NCBI RefSeq assembly: GCF_000802185.1
Contig: NZ_KN676113.1
Location: 3,076,856-3,140,855 of the forward strand
Length of the DNA: 64,000 nucleotides
Reading direction: 5' to 3'
Source of the DNA: Belnapia sp. F-4-1
GTDB lineage: Bacteria; Pseudomonadota; Alphaproteobacteria; Acetobacterales; Acetobacteraceae
In this document: one piece after another, positions 9,102 through 17,188 of the stretch
Layout of the letters: every line of letters begins with the position of its first letter
Numbering within the stretch: position 1 is the first letter of the stretch
The notes under the pieces: generated by a model
Database searches by the model: none
What the model was told of the DNA's origin: nothing
Seen by the model: the letters and a program-made list of their open reading frames with translations, nothing else
Translations under genes and position numbers: made by a program

Positions 9102-9911
9102 ATGATCTCCTTCATCCGCAACCTCGTCGGGGTTAAGACCGACCAGGCCGTCCAGGGCGCCGTCGAGGCGCTGGTCCGCTGGGACCCGCAATCCGCCACC
9201 GAGGCCGAGCTGCGCGGCATGGAACAGCATCTCGACGAGCTCGGCCGCCAGGTCGCCGAAGCCCGCCAGGCCTTCGACCGCGAGCAGCGCGAGGCCGATG
9301 CTATCGGCCAGCTCTCGCAGCAGCGCATGGCCGCGGCCGAGCAGCTGCAGGGGCGCCTGCAAGCGGAATCTGACCCTGCCCGCAAGGCCGAGCTGGAGCG
9401 CAGCCTCGCCACCCTGGTCGGCATGCTCGAGCAGATGGCACCCGACATCGACCGCGAGCGCCAGGATGCTGCCGACGCCGCCAACTTCCTGCACATGCTG
9501 GAAGACACCTACTCCCAGGCCGGCCAGAAGCTGAAGGGCGCCCGCGACGCGCTGAACCGCGCCCAGCGTGACATGGGCCGGGCTGAGCAGCAGCGCGAGG
9601 TCGCCGAGCGCCGCGCCGAGGCCGCCCGCCAGGCCGCCGGCCTCTCCAGCGCCACCAGCGGCCTTTCCGTCGCGCTGAAGGCGATGCAGGACAACGCCGC
9701 CCGCAACCTCGCCGCCGCCGAAGCCGCCAACTCGAAGGCCAAGCTGCTGCAGCCGAGCCGCCCGGAACAGGACGACCCGAACATCGCCGCCGCCATGGCC
9801 GCCGCCTCCGGCCGTCCCGCCCTGCCGAACACCCTGTCGGACCGGCTCTCCGCGCTTCGCCAGAAGCAGCTCGGCGCCCCGCGCCAGCTCAACGCGCCAG
9901 ACCGCGCCTAG
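9102..9911 (+). CDS. PspA/IM30 family protein (YjfJ-like)
   Basis: A 269-residue, mostly alpha-helical coiled-coil protein beginning MISFIRNLVGVKTDQA. That opening is the amphipathic membrane-binding helix typical of PspA/IM30 (ESCRT-III-like) proteins. Helical repeats rich in Glu, Arg, Gln and Ala run from about residue 30 to 210, and the C-terminal 60 residues look disordered. Family members form scaffolds on the inner membrane and help maintain it under stress. The partners encoded upstream (DUF2491 and DUF350) match the E. coli yjf locus and not the pspABC locus. No pspF-like activator is nearby. A strong hairpin follows 20 bases downstream. Confidence 0.85.
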   Translation: MISFIRNLVGVKTDQAVQGAVEALVRWDPQSATEAELRGMEQHLDELGRQVAEARQAFDREQREADAIGQLSQQRMAAAEQLQGRLQAESDPARKAELERSLATLVGMLEQMAPDIDRERQDAADAANFLHMLEDTYSQAGQKLKGARDALNRAQRDMGRAEQQREVAERRAEAARQAAGLSSATSGLSVALKAMQDNAARNLAAAEAANSKAKLLQPSRPEQDDPNIAAAMAAASGRPALPNTLSDRLSALRQKQLGAPRQLNAPDRA

Positions 9912-9931
9912 GCGGTTGCGGTTGCAAATAC

Positions 9932-9961
9932 CTCCGATCGGGTGATGCCACCCGATCGGAG
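9932..9961 (+). terminator. Hairpin closing the DUF2491-DUF350-PspA operon
   Basis: A perfect 12-bp inverted repeat, CTCCGATCGGGT / ACCCGATCGGAG; a further G-C pair gives a 13-bp stem with an ATGC loop. It begins 20 bases after the PspA-family stop codon. There is no T-run, so it is either a weak intrinsic terminator or an mRNA 3'-end stabiliser. The rest of the 9912-10154 gap shows nothing recognisable. Confidence 0.6.
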
Positions 9962-10154
9962 CTTGCCGAGGCCCGGCGGAAACACCCCGCCTCGCGGCGC
10001 CCCGCCCGGAGCACCGCCGGATGTCCCGCCCCGTCAGTGTGCCACCCCGGCGCCGCCATCCACGCCAGCGGGTCGGCGAAGCCCCCGGGCAGCGTGATGC
10101 CTCCCTCCATGAAGCATCCCGCGCCCCGCCGCGTTGCCGCACCGGAGGATGCCG

Positions 10155-11054
10155 ATGACCGAACGCCGCCAGCTCTTCGCCGCCGCCGCCACGACCCTGG
10201 CCCTCGCCACGGCCACGGCCGAGGCCCAGCCCGCCCGCCCGCTCGCCGGCCGCACGGCGCTGGTCACCGGCGCCGCCCGCGGCATCGGCCGCGCCACCGC
10301 GCTGGCCCTCGCCCGCCTCGGCGCCGATGTCGCCCTGCTCGACATCGCGGCGCCTGACGCCATCCCCGCCCTGCGCGGCTACCGCCTCGCCACCCGCGCC
10401 GAGCTCGACGAAGCCGTACGCCTCGCCGCGGAGCAGCAGGTCCGCACCCTCCCGCTCGTCGCCGATATCCGCGACGCCGCCGCCCTCCGCGCCGCCGCCG
10501 CCCGCCTCGACGCCGAGCTGGGCGGCCCCGACATCCTCGTCGCCAATGCCGGCATCGCCATCAACGGCGCCCTCGCCGAGCCCGCTCCGGAGGCCTGGCA
10601 GGCGATGCTCGACGTCAACCTCACCGGCACCCTCAACACCATCCAGGCGATGCTTCCGGGCATGCGCCGGCGGGGCAGGGGAGGCCGCATCGTCATCACC
10701 ACCTCGGTCCAGGCGCGGATGGGCGCCCGCGGCTCCGGCGCCTATGCCGCGACGAAATGGGCCCTGACCGGGCTGATGAAGTCCCTCGCCGCCGAACTCG
10801 GCCCGGAGGAGATCACCGTCAACGCCGTCGCCCCGACGGCGGTAGAGACGCCCATGATCCATCGCGGCGGCGACGCCCCGCAGCCGGACCCACGCCGCGC
10901 CGCCGCCTCCGCCGGCCATGCGCTCCCCATCCCCGTGCTGCCACCCGATCAAGTCGCCGATGCCATCGCCTTCCTTTGCGGCCCCGGCGCCCTCTACGTT
11001 TCCGGCACCACCCTCGATGTGAATGCCGGCCGCAGCGCCCAGTTCACCGCCTGA
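10155..11054 (+). CDS. SDR-family oxidoreductase with Tat-like signal and mycofactocin-type insertion
   Basis: A 299-residue short-chain dehydrogenase. Cofactor motif TGAARGIG, structural motif NAGIA and active-site YAATK are all present, with an upstream TTSVQ serine. An extra segment after the second beta strand (about residues 65-110, containing YRLATRAELDEAV) resembles the insertion of mycofactocin-associated SDRs that hold NAD(H) tightly. The N-terminus, MTERRQLFAAAATTLALA, looks like a twin-arginine signal, which is unusual for this cytoplasmic family. ATG 10155 has GGAGG seven bases upstream; ATG 10149 overlaps that site and is less likely. The substrate is unknown, and no mycofactocin biosynthesis gene is in the window. 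Confidence 0.82.
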   Translation: MTERRQLFAAAATTLALATATAEAQPARPLAGRTALVTGAARGIGRATALALARLGADVALLDIAAPDAIPALRGYRLATRAELDEAVRLAAEQQVRTLPLVADIRDAAALRAAAARLDAELGGPDILVANAGIAINGALAEPAPEAWQAMLDVNLTGTLNTIQAMLPGMRRRGRGGRIVITTSVQARMGARGSGAYAATKWALTGLMKSLAAELGPEEITVNAVAPTAVETPMIHRGGDAPQPDPRRAAASAGHALPIPVLPPDQVADAIAFLCGPGALYVSGTTLDVNAGRSAQFTA

Positions 11055-11128
11055 TGCATCCAGCCCGGCCGCCGAACGTTATCGGTAGCCGCGCGGCAAT
11101 CCCGCCACCTGCGGACGGGCCCCTACCG

Positions 11129-11527
11129 ATGCATCGCTTCCTCCTCCTGCTGCCCCTGCTGCTTGCCGCCTGCGGCTCCTCCGGCACCACGGCGGAATTC
11201 GACCGCCGCATCGGCACCTATGTCGGCCGGCCGGAAGCGGATGTTGTCGCCAATCTCGGCGTCCCCAGCCGCACCTACGAAGCCGACGGCCGTCGCCTGC
11301 TGCAATACGAGTTCGCCCGTCCCTCCAGCCGCCCCGCCGTCTTCCCGAGCATCGGCCTCGGCTTCGGCAGCTTCGGCGGCGGCGTCGGTGTCGGCACCGG
11401 GCTCGGCCTTGGCCTCGGCGGCTATGGCGGCGGGGTCGAGGGCTGCGTCCTGGTCTTTGAATCCCGCGAGGGCCGCATCACCAGCTTCAACCGCAACGGC
11501 CCGGGCTGCACCGCGACGGCGACGTGA
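11129..11527 (+). CDS. Glycine-rich outer-membrane lipoprotein, unknown function
   Basis: A 132-residue protein with a lipoprotein signal (LLLLPLLLAAC, lipid Cys at residue 15). A short conserved-looking region follows (RIGTYVGRPEADVVANLGVPSRTYE), resembling the SmpA/OmlA-like 'beta-hairpin' lipoproteins. Then comes a glycine-rich stretch (about residues 72-100) and a C-terminal CVLVFES...GC segment. An upstream in-frame ATG at 11053 would destroy the signal sequence, so 11129 is preferred. It follows the SDR gene by 74 bases. The precise role is unknown; small lipoproteins of this kind are often assembly or stress factors of the outer membrane. Confidence 0.7.
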   Translation: MHRFLLLLPLLLAACGSSGTTAEFDRRIGTYVGRPEADVVANLGVPSRTYEADGRRLLQYEFARPSSRPAVFPSIGLGFGSFGGGVGVGTGLGLGLGGYGGGVEGCVLVFESREGRITSFNRNGPGCTATAT

Positions 11528-11596
11528 CCGCAACGATGCGGAATCGATAGAGCGAGCTTGCGGAACCGCCGCGGGTGTTCTACCTTTGTCCCCATC

Positions 11597-11824
11597 ATGG
11601 ACCCTGCCTTCGCCCTCACGGTCAACGACCTGGCGCGCGACGAGGCGCTCTGCCTCCGCTGCGGCTGCCGGTCCCACACCTATAGCCGCGCCCGGTTGAT
11701 CGCCCTGGTCGGCCGCGATGCGCGCCTCCACCTGATCGGCCTGAACCGCGAGCTCTGGTGCGGCGATTGCGGCGAGCCGCCCTTTCAGGGCTGGGTCACG
11801 GCGCCGGTGGCGAACCAGCCCTGA
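11597..11824 (+). CDS. Small putative zinc-ribbon protein
   Basis: A 75-residue protein with two cysteine pairs, CLRCGC near residue 17 and CGDCG near residue 57. The spacing suits one zinc-ribbon fold. No membrane segment is present. ATG 11597 was chosen because the longer in-frame start at 11558 overlaps the likely promoter region and adds an unconserved-looking tail. I do not recognise the family. The cysteine layout and codon use support a real gene, but its partners (RNA, DNA or protein) cannot be read from sequence. Confidence 0.5.
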   Translation: MDPAFALTVNDLARDEALCLRCGCRSHTYSRARLIALVGRDARLHLIGLNRELWCGDCGEPPFQGWVTAPVANQP

Positions 11825-11900
11825 CCACCGCCCTCGGCTTGCCTCGGTTTATGTGAACCGGCATCGTTTCCGGGAGACGTGAATCCGGAAGCAAGCGACG

Positions 11901-12554
11901 ATGGCGGCCAAATACATCAAGCCCACCACCTCTCTCTCGCCGAAGAATGTCTGGGACAAGCTCAACAGCGGTGACTGGTCCTTCGACGACTGCCCCTGGA
12001 TGATCAAGGGCAACCTCTGCGCCTCGGTGACCTTCACCGGCGACGGGTCCTGGCAGGAGATCGTCTGCGACCTGTATCGCAAGGGGCAGCAAACTTTCAC
12101 GGTGTTGGCGGGGCGCCATGGCGACCAGCTCGGCCAGGAGGTGGATACGAGAACGGGCCGAATCTTCGCCCGGAACCCGAACAGCCCGGCCGACACGGCG
12201 ATCAACCCGGACGACGACCGGAGGATCGCTCAGCGGCTGAACGGCAATCAGGCGCTGCCTGGCATCCATGTCGTGGTGCAGGACGTGGGCGACGGGTCCT
12301 GCGACACGGCCGAGAAGCTGACGGCGGAGATCAGGCGGCACCTGAGCGAGAACCGCATCGTCATCCTGGCCTGGTGCTACTCGATCTTCGCCATGAAGCC
12401 GGGCTGGGACGTGAACGTGAAGAATACCTGGCCGCAGGTTTTCCTGGGGCCGAACATGACGCCGATTGCCTGGACCGCGAGGGACTGGGACTGGGTCTCG
12501 ACCTACGGCTCCCTGCCGGCGGCGGTGGCGGCCGGGGGGCAGGCGGTGGCCTGA
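11901..12554 (+). CDS. Hypothetical 217-residue protein, possibly acquired
   Basis: Unrecognised soluble protein. It has no signal peptide and no membrane helix. It is rich in Trp, Asp and Asn (for example WSFDDCPWMIKGNL near residue 26 and WTARDWDWVSTYGS near residue 188). Lysine is more frequent than in neighbours, and the codon choice is a little less extreme in GC, which hints at horizontal origin without proving it. Three cysteines are widely spaced. The 76 bases upstream hold no clear ribosome site beyond AAGCGACG. It is followed after 94 bases by a 53-residue protein on the same strand. No toxin, nuclease or phage motif could be identified. Confidence 0.6.
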   Translation: MAAKYIKPTTSLSPKNVWDKLNSGDWSFDDCPWMIKGNLCASVTFTGDGSWQEIVCDLYRKGQQTFTVLAGRHGDQLGQEVDTRTGRIFARNPNSPADTAINPDDDRRIAQRLNGNQALPGIHVVVQDVGDGSCDTAEKLTAEIRRHLSENRIVILAWCYSIFAMKPGWDVNVKNTWPQVFLGPNMTPIAWTARDWDWVSTYGSLPAAVAAGGQAVA

Positions 12555-12648
12555 CCGACCTCTGCTCATGCAGCCTCGACCGTCGCGGACCGTCGGGGAT
12601 GCTGCCCCGGGATCGGCGACCCGGCAGGGCGACCATGGCAGCCACTTG

Positions 12649-12810
12649 ATGAACGACCGGAGCAAGCACTTGGATTTCCAGACCTGGATCGCCGAGATCG
12701 AAGCCGTCGTGACCTTCGACATCGATGCCGCGCTATGGCGGAAGTATTTCGACGCGGGTCTCACGCCCCTCGAGGCCATCGAACAGAACCGCATCGACGA
12801 GGAAGTCTGA
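12649..12810 (+). CDS. Small acidic protein of 53 residues, unknown
   Basis: An acidic, soluble protein whose core WIAEIEAVVTFDIDAALWRKYF and FDAGLTPLEAIEQN resembles small 'D-x-x-Y-x-x-G-x-x-P-x-E-A' helical proteins found on phages and plasmids. I cannot name the family with confidence. ATG 12649 starts the compact domain; the open frame continues upstream without a convincing start. It may be co-transcribed with the 217-residue gene. The 118 bases between its stop and the lpxXL-like gene (opposite strand) contain a relatively AT-rich patch (CCTAAAACCCTAAATTCC) and nothing else recognisable. Confidence 0.45.
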   Translation: MNDRSKHLDFQTWIAEIEAVVTFDIDAALWRKYFDAGLTPLEAIEQNRIDEEV

Positions 12811-12928
12811 CCCGGCCCGGGCCCATCCATTCCCGGACGCCACCTAAAACCCTAAATTCCTCAAATCCACTCCAGAAACCCGCCAATCCCAACGCCTTGG
12901 CCCGCGCTCCGCTTCAAATCCTCAACCC

Positions 12929-13804
12929 CTACCGCCACCGCCGGTGCATCCACAGCCACTGCCCCGGATGCTCCCTGACCCAGCCTTCGACGATCCGGTT
13001 GAGCAGCGCCGTCGCCGCCTCCACCTCCACCCGCCCGCGCGCATCCCGCGGCAGCTCCACCGCCTCGGTCAGCTCGAGCCGGAACCGGCCCCCCGGCAAC
13101 CGGATCGCCCGCGCGCCATGCACCGGGCAGTCGAAGCGGCGCGCCAGCCGAGCCAGCAGCGGATTGGCCGCCGCGGGCCGCCCGAGAAAGGGCACCTTCG
13201 GCCCCCGCCCGAAGCGCTGGTCGATCAGCATGCCGACATGCAGCCCCTCGTCGAGCGCCTCCATCATGCGGATCGGTGCCGCGACATCCGCCGCGATCAG
13301 CCGCCCCATGATCCCCTCGCGCAACGCGCGGATATCGGCCGCGACGGCTCGGTTGTTCGGCGTCCGGTAAAGCACGGCGGAAGGCAGCCCATGCTTCGCC
13401 GCCGCGACCGCCGGCAGCTCCCAATTCGCCAGATGCGCCGCGAAGAACAGCGCCGGCTTCCCATCCTCGCGCAGCGCCTCGAACCGCGCGATCGCCTCCG
13501 GCGCGACCTCGATCCGCCCCACGGGCCTGGCCGGATCGAAATCCCAGATCCGCTCCAGATGCACGTATTCCGCCGCCGTCCGCCCCAGATTCTCCCAGGC
13601 CTCGCCGACGATCCCGCGACGCTCCGCGTCCGAGAGTTCGGGAAACGCCGCTGCCACATTGCCGAGCGCGATGCGATGCGCCTTCACCAGCGGCCCGACG
13701 CGCCGGGCGACGGCGCCGCCCAGCGCCCCGGCCCGATCCGGCCCCAGCGCCCTGACGAGCGCGAAGAGCCCCCGCACCAGCGCCGCGACCGCCGCGTCGC
13801 GCAT
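12929..13804 (-). CDS. lpxXL: Lipid A acyltransferase, LpxXL type (very-long-chain acyl transfer)
   Basis: A 291-residue member of the LpxL/HtrB acyltransferase family with the catalytic HX4E motif (H124 and E129 in AAHLANWE) and the usual C-terminal WLWMHRRWR. An N-terminal hydrophobic anchor is present. In rhizobia the last gene of the acpXL cluster, lpxXL, moves a 27-hydroxy C28 chain from AcpXL to lipid A. The same gene order here makes that role likely. It follows the dehydrogenase gene with two bases between them. The window encodes a second family member at 40619 next to waaA/lpxK, so this copy is the one expected to use AcpXL. Confidence 0.85.
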   Translation of the reverse strand: MRDAAVAALVRGLFALVRALGPDRAGALGGAVARRVGPLVKAHRIALGNVAAAFPELSDAERRGIVGEAWENLGRTAAEYVHLERIWDFDPARPVGRIEVAPEAIARFEALREDGKPALFFAAHLANWELPAVAAAKHGLPSAVLYRTPNNRAVAADIRALREGIMGRLIAADVAAPIRMMEALDEGLHVGMLIDQRFGRGPKVPFLGRPAAANPLLARLARRFDCPVHGARAIRLPGGRFRLELTEAVELPRDARGRVEVEAATALLNRIVEGWVREHPGQWLWMHRRWR

Positions 13805-13806
13805 GG

Positions 13807-14829
13807 TCAGAGCAGGACGACGATCTTGCCGAAGACCCGCCGCTCCTCGAGCCGTGCCAACGCCCCGGCGAAACCCTCCAGCGGTACGGTCGTGTCGATC
13901 ACCGGCCGGATGCCGCCCGTCATCTTGCCGAGCCCATCGGCGATGTTGCGCATCGCCGCGCCGAAGCTGCCGATGATGCGCAGCTGCCGCTGGAATACCA
14001 TCATCAGGTTGGTTTCCGCCGACACGCCGGAGGTCGAGCCACAGGTCACCAGCCTGCCGCCCATCCGGAGCGAGAGCAGCGACCCCGCCCAGGTCGCGGC
14101 GCCGACATGCTCGAAGACCACATCGACGCCGCGCTTCCGCGTCACCTTCCGCGCCACGCTCTCGAAGCGGTCATTGGTATAGTTCACCACATGATCCGCC
14201 CCGAGCGCCCTGACGCGCTCGCATTTCTCATCCGACCCGGCGGTGGCGATGACGGTGCATCCCATCGCCTTCGCCATCCTGACGGCGACGGTGCCGATCC
14301 CCGACCCCGCTGCCTGCACCAGGATCGTCTCCCCCGGCTCCAGCCGCGCATTGTCGAAGAGCATGTGCTCAACGGTCGAGAAGGTGATCCCCGCACAGGC
14401 CGCATCCTCGAGGGCAATGCCCTCCGGCACCGCCACGCAGAGCCGCGCCTGCTGATTGGCGATCTCCTGCGCGAAGCCGTCGAGGTGGAATCCCTTCACC
14501 CCGGCGACATTCTCGCAGAGATTGTCCCGCCCCTCGCGGCAGGCCCGGCACTGTCCGCAGGTCTGCGCCCCATAGGGCACCGCCAGCTGCCCGACCCGCC
14601 AGCCTTCGACGCCCTCGCCGATGGCGACGACCTCGCCCACCGCCTCCGCCCCCACCGTCAGGGGCAGGTTCCGCTTGGCGAAAGCCATCCCCCGCCAGCC
14701 CCAGACATCGATGTGGTTGAGCGCCACCGCACGCATCCGCAGCTGCAGCTCGCCTGGCCCCGGCGCACCCGGCTCTGCCACCTCCACAAGCCGCGTGTCA
14801 CGATCGCCAAAGAGCTGAAGCGCCTTCAC
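13807..14829 (-). CDS. Zinc-binding alcohol dehydrogenase/enoyl reductase of the VLCFA cluster
   Basis: A medium-chain dehydrogenase of 340 residues. The catalytic-domain region GAEAVGEVVAIGEGVEGW is followed by structural zinc ligands (CGQCRACREGRDNLC) and the nucleotide-binding motif AAGSGIGTVAVRMAK. The matching gene in rhizobial acpXL clusters is needed for full C28 synthesis and is thought to act as the enoyl-ACP reductase step. That role is inferred here from order. The start is GTG at 14829, overlapping the fabF1 TGA as GTGA, giving the N-terminus MKALQLFGD. Upstream in-frame codons lie inside fabF1. Confidence 0.85.
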   Translation of the reverse strand: MKALQLFGDRDTRLVEVAEPGAPGPGELQLRMRAVALNHIDVWGWRGMAFAKRNLPLTVGAEAVGEVVAIGEGVEGWRVGQLAVPYGAQTCGQCRACREGRDNLCENVAGVKGFHLDGFAQEIANQQARLCVAVPEGIALEDAACAGITFSTVEHMLFDNARLEPGETILVQAAGSGIGTVAVRMAKAMGCTVIATAGSDEKCERVRALGADHVVNYTNDRFESVARKVTRKRGVDVVFEHVGAATWAGSLLSLRMGGRLVTCGSTSGVSAETNLMMVFQRQLRIIGSFGAAMRNIADGLGKMTGGIRPVIDTTVPLEGFAGALARLEERRVFGKIVVLL

Positions 14830-16061
14830 GGCGCGGCTCCAAGGACAAGGCACACATTCTGCCCGCCGAAGCCGAAGCTGTTCGACAGCACCCGCTCCAC
14901 CTTGGCCGCCCGCGCGACATTCGGCACCACGTCGAGCGCGACCGCCGGGTCCGGCACCTCGTGGTTGATCGTCGGCGGCAGCATCCCGTCGCGGATGGTG
15001 AGCAGGCTCGCCACCGCCTCGATCGCCCCCGCCGCCGAGAGCGTGTGCCCGATCATCGACTTGTTCGACGAGATCGGGGGAGGGGCCTCGCCGAAGACGG
15101 CGCGCATGCCGAGCGTCTCCATCTTGTCGTTCTCCGGCGTCCCCGTGCCATGCGCGTTGACATAGGAGATGTCGCCCGCCTGCAGCCCCGCATCCGCAAT
15201 CGCCGTGCGCATCGCCCCGATGATCGCCCCGCCATCCGGATTGCTGCGCGTGCGATGGAAATTATCGGCCCGCTCCCCGGCACCGAGCACCAGCCCCAGC
15301 ACCTCCGCCCCACGCGCCTGCGCCGATTCCAGGCTTTCCAGCACCAGTGCCGCCGCGCCCTCGCTGAGGACGAAGCCCTCGCGCGTCTTCTCGAAGGGCC
15401 GCGAGGCGCGCTCCGGCTCGTCATTCCGCGTCGACAGCGCCGAAAGGAGCGAGAAGCGCACCAGCGGCTCCGGCGCCACGCTGCCCTCGGCACCGATGCA
15501 GAGCGCCGCCGCCGCCTCGCCGCGCTGAATCGCCTCCAGCCCAAGCTGGATCGCGGAGGCCCCTGTCGCACAAGCCGTGGTGACGGAAACTGGCACGCCG
15601 CGCGTCCCGAACCGCCCAGCCAGCCGCTCCCCGATCCCGCCGAAGAGAAAGGTCTCGAACAGCCCCCGCTGCCCCGCCGCCGCCTCGACCATCGCCGGAT
15701 AACCGGCACCCGCCCGCGCCAGCGCCAGCCGCTGCGGCCATTCCACCTCGACCGGCGGCATGCCGAGAAACAGCGGCCCGGGAAACGGTCCGCCGATCCC
15801 GGCCTGCTCCACCGCCTCCGCCGCCGCCATCGCGGCCATCCGCTCCACCCGCTCCGGCGAGGCCAGCGCCTCCTCCCCTGGCAGCGTCACCTGCCCGGCG
15901 ATCCGCGTCTTCAGGTGCTCGGTCGGGAAGCGGGTGATGCGTTGGATGCCCGAGCGGCCGGCGAGCAGCCCGGCCCAGCTCTCCGCCACGCCGAAGCCGA
16001 GCGGCGTCACCAGCCCCATTCCCGTCACCGCCACCACGGGCCGGCTCAGATGGTCGCGCAT
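14826..16061 (-). CDS. Beta-ketoacyl-ACP synthase (active) of VLCFA cluster, FabF1XL-like
   Basis: A thiolase-fold condensing enzyme of 411 residues. The full catalytic triad is present: C154 in TTACATGAS, H294 in NAHGTGTPEND and H329 in NKSMIGHTLSAAGA. It extends acyl chains carried on AcpXL. In rhizobia FabF1XL and FabF2XL work as a pair to reach C26-C28. The ATG at 16061 overlaps the last base of the fabF2 stop codon, and the stop overlaps the next gene's GTG, so translation through fabZ-fabF2-fabF1-adh is tightly coupled. Confidence 0.93.
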   Translation of the reverse strand: MRDHLSRPVVAVTGMGLVTPLGFGVAESWAGLLAGRSGIQRITRFPTEHLKTRIAGQVTLPGEEALASPERVERMAAMAAAEAVEQAGIGGPFPGPLFLGMPPVEVEWPQRLALARAGAGYPAMVEAAAGQRGLFETFLFGGIGERLAGRFGTRGVPVSVTTACATGASAIQLGLEAIQRGEAAAALCIGAEGSVAPEPLVRFSLLSALSTRNDEPERASRPFEKTREGFVLSEGAAALVLESLESAQARGAEVLGLVLGAGERADNFHRTRSNPDGGAIIGAMRTAIADAGLQAGDISYVNAHGTGTPENDKMETLGMRAVFGEAPPPISSNKSMIGHTLSAAGAIEAVASLLTIRDGMLPPTINHEVPDPAVALDVVPNVARAAKVERVLSNSFGFGGQNVCLVLGAAP

Positions 16062-17188
16062 CACGCCGCCTCCAGCAGGGCCAGCGCCTCGCCGCGCCAG
16101 ATCCCGAATCCCGTCACCAGCGCCTGCCCCGCCAGCCCCTCGGCGAGGGCGAGCGCGCCAAGCGCCAGGCTGGCCGGAAAGCTCGCCTCCACCCCATGCC
16201 CCAGCAGGTCGGCGGTGAAGTGCATCGGCCCCGGCTCCGGCAGCCCGGCGAGGAAGGCCCGCTCCTCCGCCAGCGGCTCCGGCATCCCGCTCGCGCCGGA
16301 GACCACCGCATGGCCCGGCCGCAGCGCCAGCCCCTCGGCCAGCGCGGCCGCGCTGGCCCGCGCGCTGTCCTCGCCCTGGCGCCGCGCCGCCCCGCTCCGT
16401 ACCGCCATAAGCCGCGCAAGGCACGGCGCCCCGCGCCCCCGCGCATGCCGCTCCGTCTCCAGCACCAGGAAGGCGCCGATGCTCCCCGTCACCATGCCGC
16501 CACCCGGCCGCTCGCCCAGCAGCGCCCAGTCGCCGCGCCACAGCCCGCCCGAGGCCGCATGCAGCAGCAGCATGTCCCACCGCCCCGCCACATAGGCCCC
16601 GCCGACCAGCGCCACTTCGCCCCGCCCCTCGGCGAGCCTGGCGGCCGCGATGCGCACCGCCTCCGCACCCGCCGCCTCCTCGCCCATGAAGGTCCGCGAG
16701 GAGCCGGTGACGCCATGCACGATGGAGATGTTGCCCGCCAGCAGATTGGAGAGCTGCGCCAGGAACAGCGTCGGCCGGAGGCCGTTCGCCAGCCGCTCGT
16801 TGAGCAGCGGCCCGGCCTGCTCCGGTGGCAGCGCGGCAAGCTCAGCGCAGATCGCCTCGTCGAGCGCCACGTCCCGCTCGCCTCCGCCAGCCGCGACGAG
16901 CAGATGCATCTCCCCAACCAGGCCCCGGGCCTCCGCATGGTCGAGCGCGAGGCCCGCCGCATAGGTGCCGAGCCGCTGCCAGGGCTCCATCTGCCGCTGG
17001 TCGCCCTTCTTCGGGATCTGCGCGTCGAAGGCGAGGCCAGGCATCGGATGGATGGGGAAGGGGGCGAAGCTCGCCGCATCCACCACAGGCCGCGCCGTCG
17101 GGTCGCGCAGCGCCGCCCGGTGCACCTCGACCCCCTCGCCGAGCGAGGACGCAAGGCCGATGCCGGTGATCCAGATCGCCTCGCTCAT
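16061..17188 (-). CDS. Ketosynthase homologue lacking the active-site Cys (FabF2XL-like)
   Basis: A 375-residue ketosynthase-like protein. In the position of the nucleophile elbow the sequence is VHGVTGSSRTFMGE (about residues 157-170), so serine (S163) replaces cysteine. The NAHGT histidine is also missing (VVSGASGMPE instead). A late histidine survives in LLGHGVEASFPAS. This pattern recalls chain-length factors of type II polyketide synthases, which pair with an active ketosynthase. A partnership with the adjacent active enzyme is likely. Its ATG overlaps the fabZ TGA by four bases. Confidence 0.85.
   Translation of the reverse strand: MSEAIWITGIGLASSLGEGVEVHRAALRDPTARPVVDAASFAPFPIHPMPGLAFDAQIPKKGDQRQMEPWQRLGTYAAGLALDHAEARGLVGEMHLLVAAGGGERDVALDEAICAELAALPPEQAGPLLNERLANGLRPTLFLAQLSNLLAGNISIVHGVTGSSRTFMGEEAAGAEAVRIAAARLAEGRGEVALVGGAYVAGRWDMLLLHAASGGLWRGDWALLGERPGGGMVTGSIGAFLVLETERHARGRGAPCLARLMAVRSGAARRQGEDSARASAAALAEGLALRPGHAVVSGASGMPEPLAEERAFLAGLPEPGPMHFTADLLGHGVEASFPASLALGALALAEGLAGQALVTGFGIWRGEALALLEAA

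Noticed and set aside
8481-10952. 823-codon minus-strand frame across the DUF350, PspA and SDR genes
   Set aside because: All three plus-strand genes have family motifs and ribosome sites. The reverse frame is low-complexity Gly/Ala/Arg without domain structure.
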